The notes beneath the pieces were generated by a model that made no database searches, was not told the DNA's origin, and saw nothing but the letters and a program-made list of their open reading frames with translations. Shown in pieces: positions 15,333 to 18,419 of a stretch of 18,419 nucleotides of DNA. This DNA comes from Planctomycetaceae bacterium (lineage in GTDB: Bacteria > Planctomycetota > Planctomycetia > Pirellulales > Thermoguttaceae). Each line of letters starts with the position of its first letter. Within the stretch, counting starts at the first letter, position 1. The position numbers and the translations under genes are program-made. The DNA is taken from the NCBI GenBank assembly GCA_031256755.1, contig JAIRPZ010000152.1, forward strand, positions 1 to 18,419, in the 5' to 3' direction.

Positions 15333-15349
15333 TGTACAAATACTGTACA
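15333..15349 (+). promoter_or_regulatory. Paired TGTACA sites before the SpoIIE-type gene
   Basis: Two copies of the palindromic hexamer TGTACA (15333-15338 and 15344-15349) are spaced 11 bases centre to centre, about one helical turn, nine bases before the ATG at 15358. This is the layout of an operator for a dimeric regulator, but chance is possible in 17 bases. A -35-like TTGCCG at 15317 precedes it without a good -10. Confidence 0.3.
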
Positions 15350-15357
15350 CGGAAAGT

Positions 15358-16584
15358 ATGTCGGACTATACGCATGTTGATGTTTATGCAGTTCAATCAT
15401 CGAAGAAGCCGGGCATGCCCTGCGGCGACATGCTGGCGACTGTTCGGACAAATACCGGTACGACTATTATTTGCGCCGACGGCATCGGTTCCGGCATCCG
15501 CGCTCATATTGCCGCGCAAATGTGTGTTTCCCGCTTGTCGGAATCGCTGCGGCATGATTTATCGCTGCGCACGGTTTTCACTTCCGTTGCCGCCGTGATG
15601 CAGACTTACCGCGATCCGAAAAAGCCCTTTGCGGCGTTCAGTATCGCCCGAATTCGTTCTGACGGTTATGCAACCGTTTTTTCCTATGATGCGCCGCTTC
15701 CGATTCTCGTCAGCAGACAAGGAGCCACAATTTTAGCCAACCGTCCGGTGCCGTTGCCCGGCGGTTTGGCGATGGAAAGCCACTGCCAACTCGACAGAGG
15801 CGAAGGCATTTTACTGATGAGCGATGGAATCACGCAGTCCGGTCTCGGCTACGGTGCGAATACCGAATGGACTTCCGAGGGGGTGGTGCGGTTTATTGAC
15901 AGCCAAATCAGTGCGAAGGTGAAGTTTTCTCTCGCTGCTGAAATGCTGCACCGGGAAGCATTGGCGCGATGGCGCGGCGAAATCGGAAACAGCGGACGGC
16001 AGCCGGAGCGGGGGCAGGTGTCTCCGATGCTGCCGCGCCGTCCCGCTTCCAAGGTTACCGGTGATGATTGCAGCATTATTTTGGGGCTTTGCCGGACAGG
16101 ACAAACGGTGAATATTCTGACGGGACCGCCGGCGGATCGGGATAATGATATGCCGACGGTGAAACGGTTTCTTGCTTTGCCCGGTTTGAAAATCGTCTGC
16201 GGCGGAACAACGGCAAAACTGGCGGCAAAATACCTGAATGTGCCGCTCGAAATGGAATCGGAGCCGATGAGTGTGATTGCGCCGCCGCGCTACGGCATAC
16301 GGGGAATCAATCTTGTAACGGAAGGTGCGGTAACGCTCAATCAGGTGTATAACATTCTGGACGAAGACATTGCGAAGTTGAATGAAGACAGCGGCGTGAC
16401 CGAACTGCGTCTGCTGCTTGGCGTGGCGGACAAATTGAATTTTATTGTGGGAGCGGCGGACAATTCGGCGAATACAGACATTTCATTCCGGCAGCGCGGT
16501 GTACTTTCACGTAAGGTTTTGATTCCGCTTCTTGCCGATAAACTCCGCCAAGACGGAAAACTGGTCAATGTGGAGTTTGTGTAA
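15358..16584 (+). CDS. SpoIIE-family serine phosphatase of the [FeFe]-hydrogenase-associated type
   Basis: The 408-residue cytoplasmic protein has two parts. The N-terminal PP2C/SpoIIE domain (about 1-245) keeps the metal-binding acids: 'CADGIGSG' (Asp41), 'LLMSDGITQSG' (Asp156) and 'TGDDCSIIL' (Asp236-237). The C-terminal part (about 250-408) has 'ILTGPPADRDND', 'IVCGGTTAKLAAKYL', 'GINLVTEGAVTLNQVYNIL' and 'LNFIVGAADNSAN'. I recall this exact two-part architecture from the SpoIIE-like protein encoded in [FeFe]-hydrogenase operons of Clostridia and Thermotogae, where it is thought to tune hydrogenase or an associated signalling protein; that is family knowledge, not proved here. No hydrogenase gene lies in the window. 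It follows argJ by 47 bases, with GGAAAG as a modest ribosome site. It is convergent with the WD40 pseudogene. Confidence 0.82.
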   Translation: MSDYTHVDVYAVQSSKKPGMPCGDMLATVRTNTGTTIICADGIGSGIRAHIAAQMCVSRLSESLRHDLSLRTVFTSVAAVMQTYRDPKKPFAAFSIARIRSDGYATVFSYDAPLPILVSRQGATILANRPVPLPGGLAMESHCQLDRGEGILLMSDGITQSGLGYGANTEWTSEGVVRFIDSQISAKVKFSLAAEMLHREALARWRGEIGNSGRQPERGQVSPMLPRRPASKVTGDDCSIILGLCRTGQTVNILTGPPADRDNDMPTVKRFLALPGLKIVCGGTTAKLAAKYLNVPLEMESEPMSVIAPPRYGIRGINLVTEGAVTLNQVYNILDEDIAKLNEDSGVTELRLLLGVADKLNFIVGAADNSANTDISFRQRGVLSRKVLIPLLADKLRQDGKLVNVEFV

Positions 16585-16592
16585 AAAACGTC

Positions 16593-17246
16593 TCACTCCT
16601 GCGGCAGTGGCGGCTGCTTTACCGGTTTTATTGTCCCGCCGGCAGAGATAACGGACACGCCGCAGATACTTAAATTGCGGGTCAATTTTTAATGCAATTT
16701 CCATGCCTGAACGCAGCATGAATTGTTTTTCCGGCAGTAAATCAAGGATCGCCTTGACGGCAGACGGGGCAGGCAACAGCGAAACGCCGCATACGGTTGT
16801 TGTTTTTTTTATTTTGTTGTCAAGTGCCAGCACCACGGTATTGCCGATCCGGTCAATGTTGACGGAACTAACATCTGCCGAGTCAATGCGGTACTCCCAA
16901 ACCGGAAGTTGCGACCGGACATGGATCAATTCGCACATCCCAAATTACAAGAGGAACACTTTCAAAATGGTAAGGGGCGGGGCAACCTCTGCCAATTGTG
17001 TTCCGTCCGGCGAAAAATCCAAGTATCTCTAGCCGGACAAACGTAACTCGGAATCCTCAAATTGAACGATGAACCGTCCCTGTTCGGCATCGATCAAGGT
17101 GAGAAAATAACGGTCGTTGGTACGGGGAAACGAAGGGACAATTTTTCGATGAGAACATAACGTCCGCTGCAACAGTCACGCGGCACGTAATTACACTCCT
17201 CTGCTTTTGACCGGTTTATGGAGTCTAATCTGTTGATGTGTACCAT
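16593..17246 (-). pseudogene. Decayed WD40-type gene downstream of truA
   Basis: Protein-like sequence continues through all three minus-strand frames. From the ATG at 17246, 18 bases after the truA stop, frame 1 gives 'SGRYVLIEKLSLRFP' and stops soon after. At the C4 run 17127-17124 a one-base shift leads to frame 2, with 'NDRYFLTLIDAEQGRFIV', a TAG at 17031-17029, then 'RYLDFSPDGTQLAEV' (a WD40 signature), a TAA at 16947-16945, and then a longer open stretch with 'SQLPVWEYRIDSADVSS' and 'LRSGMEIALKIDPQ'. Frame 3 supplies 'LVIWDVR' at 16951-16931, the usual end of a WD40 blade. Near 16670 frame 1 again looks better ('SAGGTIKPVKQPPLP', stop at 16593). At least one frameshift and two stops are needed, so it is almost certainly non-functional. 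The 16507-16938 open frame is only part of it. Confidence 0.65.
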
Positions 17247-17263
17247 TTTGCGAATAATTGTGT

Positions 17264-18040
17264 CTAATAAACAACGTCGATGAGATAAAGTCCATGCGGC
17301 GGTGCGGTGGGACCTGCCAGCGATCGGTTCTTCGATTCAATCATTTCCTGAATGCTGATCGGGTTCGGCGGCTTGTGTTTTGTCTTTCTTTTTGCATTGG
17401 TACCGATCAAAGCTAATGTACCGGCGATGGCACGTACCATATTGTACAAAAAACCGTCTGCTTCGATTTCGATTCGGATCAGCGGCGGCAGCAGCGGTGA
17501 ATCTGTCTGCCGCAGAACCGAAACACCGGAAACGGTTCGGACAGTTGTTTGCCGCGGCGAACCCTGCGTTTGAAAACATGCGAAATCATGCGTTCCCAAC
17601 AGGTATTTTGCGGATTCCTGCATTGCCGGAATGTCGAGCGGCTCCCGGTATCCCCAGCAGTAATTTCGTATGACGGGACAGTTCGGCTGCTGATCATCAA
17701 TCAAGTAGCGGTAGCGTTTGGAAACGGCGTGACGGATAGGGTGAAACGAAAGGGGAACGGTATCGGCATGGAGGATTCGGATGTCGTGCGGCAGAAAACC
17801 GTTGAGGGCTCTTTGAAAAACTTCCGGTGTTAAAGTGCTTTTTGTGGTAAAGGCGGCAACTTGTTTGAGGGCATGCACGCCGGCATCGGTGCGTCCGCTG
17901 CCGGTGACAGTGGTCTTTTCGCCGGTGATTTGCAAAATGTTTTTTTCGAGGGTTTCTTGAATGCTGGGCAGATCGGCTTGCCGCTGCCAGCCATGGTAGC
18001 GGGTGCCGTCGTAGGCGATTTCGATTTTGATTCGCTGCAT
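17264..18040 (-). CDS. truA: tRNA pseudouridine(38-40) synthase TruA
   Basis: TruA converts uridines 38-40 in the anticodon arm of many tRNAs to pseudouridine. The protein has 258 residues, normal for the family. It opens 'MQRIKIEIAYDGTRYHGWQR' and carries the catalytic motif 'GSGRTDAGVHA' with the nucleophilic Asp52. Other family segments are 'SFHPIRHAVSKRYRYLI' and 'ADGFLYNMVRAIAGTLALIG'. The ATG at 18040 is the natural start; no clear Shine-Dalgarno precedes it. A TTCACA-17-TAGAAT promoter on the minus strand would give a leader of about 53 bases. It is divergent from tRNA-Val, and the WD40 pseudogene lies just downstream, probably once in the same transcript. Confidence 0.97.
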   Translation of the reverse strand: MQRIKIEIAYDGTRYHGWQRQADLPSIQETLEKNILQITGEKTTVTGSGRTDAGVHALKQVAAFTTKSTLTPEVFQRALNGFLPHDIRILHADTVPLSFHPIRHAVSKRYRYLIDDQQPNCPVIRNYCWGYREPLDIPAMQESAKYLLGTHDFACFQTQGSPRQTTVRTVSGVSVLRQTDSPLLPPLIRIEIEADGFLYNMVRAIAGTLALIGTNAKRKTKHKPPNPISIQEMIESKNRSLAGPTAPPHGLYLIDVVY

Positions 18041-18075
18041 TTATGGGCGGCTGTTTGGCTTGGCGTGACCGTCTC

Positions 18076-18104
18076 TTGACAAGATCGCGGCGACAGGTTA
18101 TTCT
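18076..18104 (+). promoter_or_regulatory. Promoter of tRNA-Val
   Basis: A perfect TTGACA (18076-18081), a 17-base spacer and TATTCT (18099-18104). Transcription would start near 18111, about 24 bases before the tRNA. Its -10 box overlaps the -10 of the truA promoter on the other strand. Confidence 0.75.
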
Positions 18105-18128
18105 ACACGTTCTGCTTTGATTTGTGAA
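18100..18128 (-). promoter_or_regulatory. Promoter of truA
   Basis: On the minus strand TTCACA (18128-18123), 17 bases, TAGAAT (18105-18100); each box matches consensus at five of six positions. Transcription would start near 18093. Confidence 0.6.
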
Positions 18129-18134
18129 CGTTTG

Positions 18135-18208
18135 GGGCGGTTAGCTCAGTTGGTTAGAGCGTCTGGTTTACACCCAGAAGGTCGGGGGTTCGAGTCCCTC
18201 ACCGCCCA
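18135..18208 (+). tRNA. tRNA-Val (anticodon UAC)
   Basis: A full cloverleaf of 74 bases: acceptor GGGCGGT (18135-18141) pairs with ACCGCCC (18201-18207), discriminator A at 18208; D arm GCTC/GAGC; anticodon arm TCTGG-TTTACAC-CCAGA with anticodon TAC; T arm GGGGG-TTCGAGT-CCCTC with one G-T pair. The UAC anticodon reads GUA and other Val codons. The 3' CCA is not encoded. Confidence 0.97.
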
Positions 18209-18419
18209 TATTGACCGCAAAATCTTCGTTCAGAAGCAGTCGAAAGACCCGGCTTCCGGTCAGTGTTTTGCCTATTGCTTTCAGCACCAATCCCAGTACC
18301 GAAGCGAGTGCTGCGACAAGCGGTATCTTGCCTGTGTGATAATCGTAAACCTTGTTTCTACAAGACCTTAAAGCGTTTACAAACGCTGAAACATCTTTAC
18401 TGTTTTCGACAATTCCTGC
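18168..18419 (-). CDS. Possible C-terminal end of an unidentified gene, overlapping the tRNA
   Basis: The minus strand is open for 83 codons from the window edge to a TAA at 18170-18168 inside the tRNA. The upper part looks protein-like: 'VSAFVNALRSC', then a hydrophobic 'IPLVAALASVLGLVLKAIG' and 'SRVFRLLLNEDFAVN'. The last ~13 residues are the antisense of the tRNA 3' half, the usual 'GGEGLEPPTF' artefact. A real gene ending inside a tRNA is unlikely, so this may be a gene truncated at the tRNA, or simply a chance open frame. I do not recognise it. If it is not coding, 18209-18419 holds only small hairpins (18247-18261 and 18372-18387). Confidence 0.25.
   Translation of the reverse strand, partial: AGIVENSKDVSAFVNALRSCRNKVYDYHTGKIPLVAALASVLGLVLKAIGKTLTGSRVFRLLLNEDFAVNMGGEGLEPPTFWV

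Noticed and set aside
16507..16938. Stand-alone 143-residue minus-strand gene overlapping the phosphatase gene end
   Set aside because: Its upstream sequence continues in the same frame through two stops with WD40-like features, so it is better read as part of a pseudogene.
18117..18371. Plus-strand open frame over the tRNA
   Set aside because: Its first half is the familiar translation of a tRNA gene (LAQLVRASGLHPEGRGFES type), not a real protein.

Overview
The window looks like chromosomal DNA from a member of the Planctomycetota, probably an anaerobic lineage. The evidence is circumstantial: a planctomycete-style exosortase with a VanZ-like partner, a fused SecD-SecF with the 'LPDHG' linker I associate with this phylum, a Cys-rich secreted protein, several secreted or Tat-exported proteins of planctomycete type, many weak or absent Shine-Dalgarno sites, and a SpoIIE-type phosphatase of the architecture usually found beside [FeFe]-hydrogenase genes (the hint of anaerobiosis). 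Taxonomy is inferred from remembered family features, not from a search.

Layout. 1-260 (-): N-terminal part of an Rpn/PD-(D/E)XK-type nuclease ('transposase') cut by the window edge. 493-1038 (+): secreted protein with 31 cysteines in three modules, closed by a strong terminator. 1365-1973 (+): small exported, probably coiled-coil protein. 2063-2779 (-): conserved protein of unknown function, convergent with the previous gene across a shared hairpin. 2780-3171: gene-free, with a large imperfect palindrome, then a good promoter and leader hairpin for 3172-4218 (+), a Tat-exported probable TIM-barrel protein. 4327-5283 (+): aspartate carbamoyltransferase (pyrB). 5497-6696 (+): GspF/PilC-type inner-membrane protein with a near-consensus promoter abutting its ATG. 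6779-8266 (-): exosortase followed by a VanZ-like gene. 8546-10366 (+): large exported protein of unknown function. 10665-14009 (+): SecDF fusion with an unusual His/Asp-rich periplasmic segment. 14108-15310 (+): argJ. 15358-16584 (+): SpoIIE-family phosphatase. 16593-17246 (-): a decayed WD40-type gene readable only across several frames. 17264-18040 (-): truA, divergent from tRNA-Val(UAC) at 18135-18208. The right edge holds an open minus-strand frame running into the tRNA.

Common themes are export and envelope construction (SecDF, GspF, exosortase plus VanZ, Tat and Sec substrates) mixed with housekeeping biosynthesis (pyrB, argJ, truA). No phage, CRISPR array, rRNA or complete mobile element was seen. 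The most notable items are the His-rich SecDF extension, the three-module Cys-rich protein, the two apparently leaderless genes (gspF, argJ), the orphan hydrogenase-type phosphatase, the WD40 pseudogene and the overlapping divergent truA/tRNA promoters.
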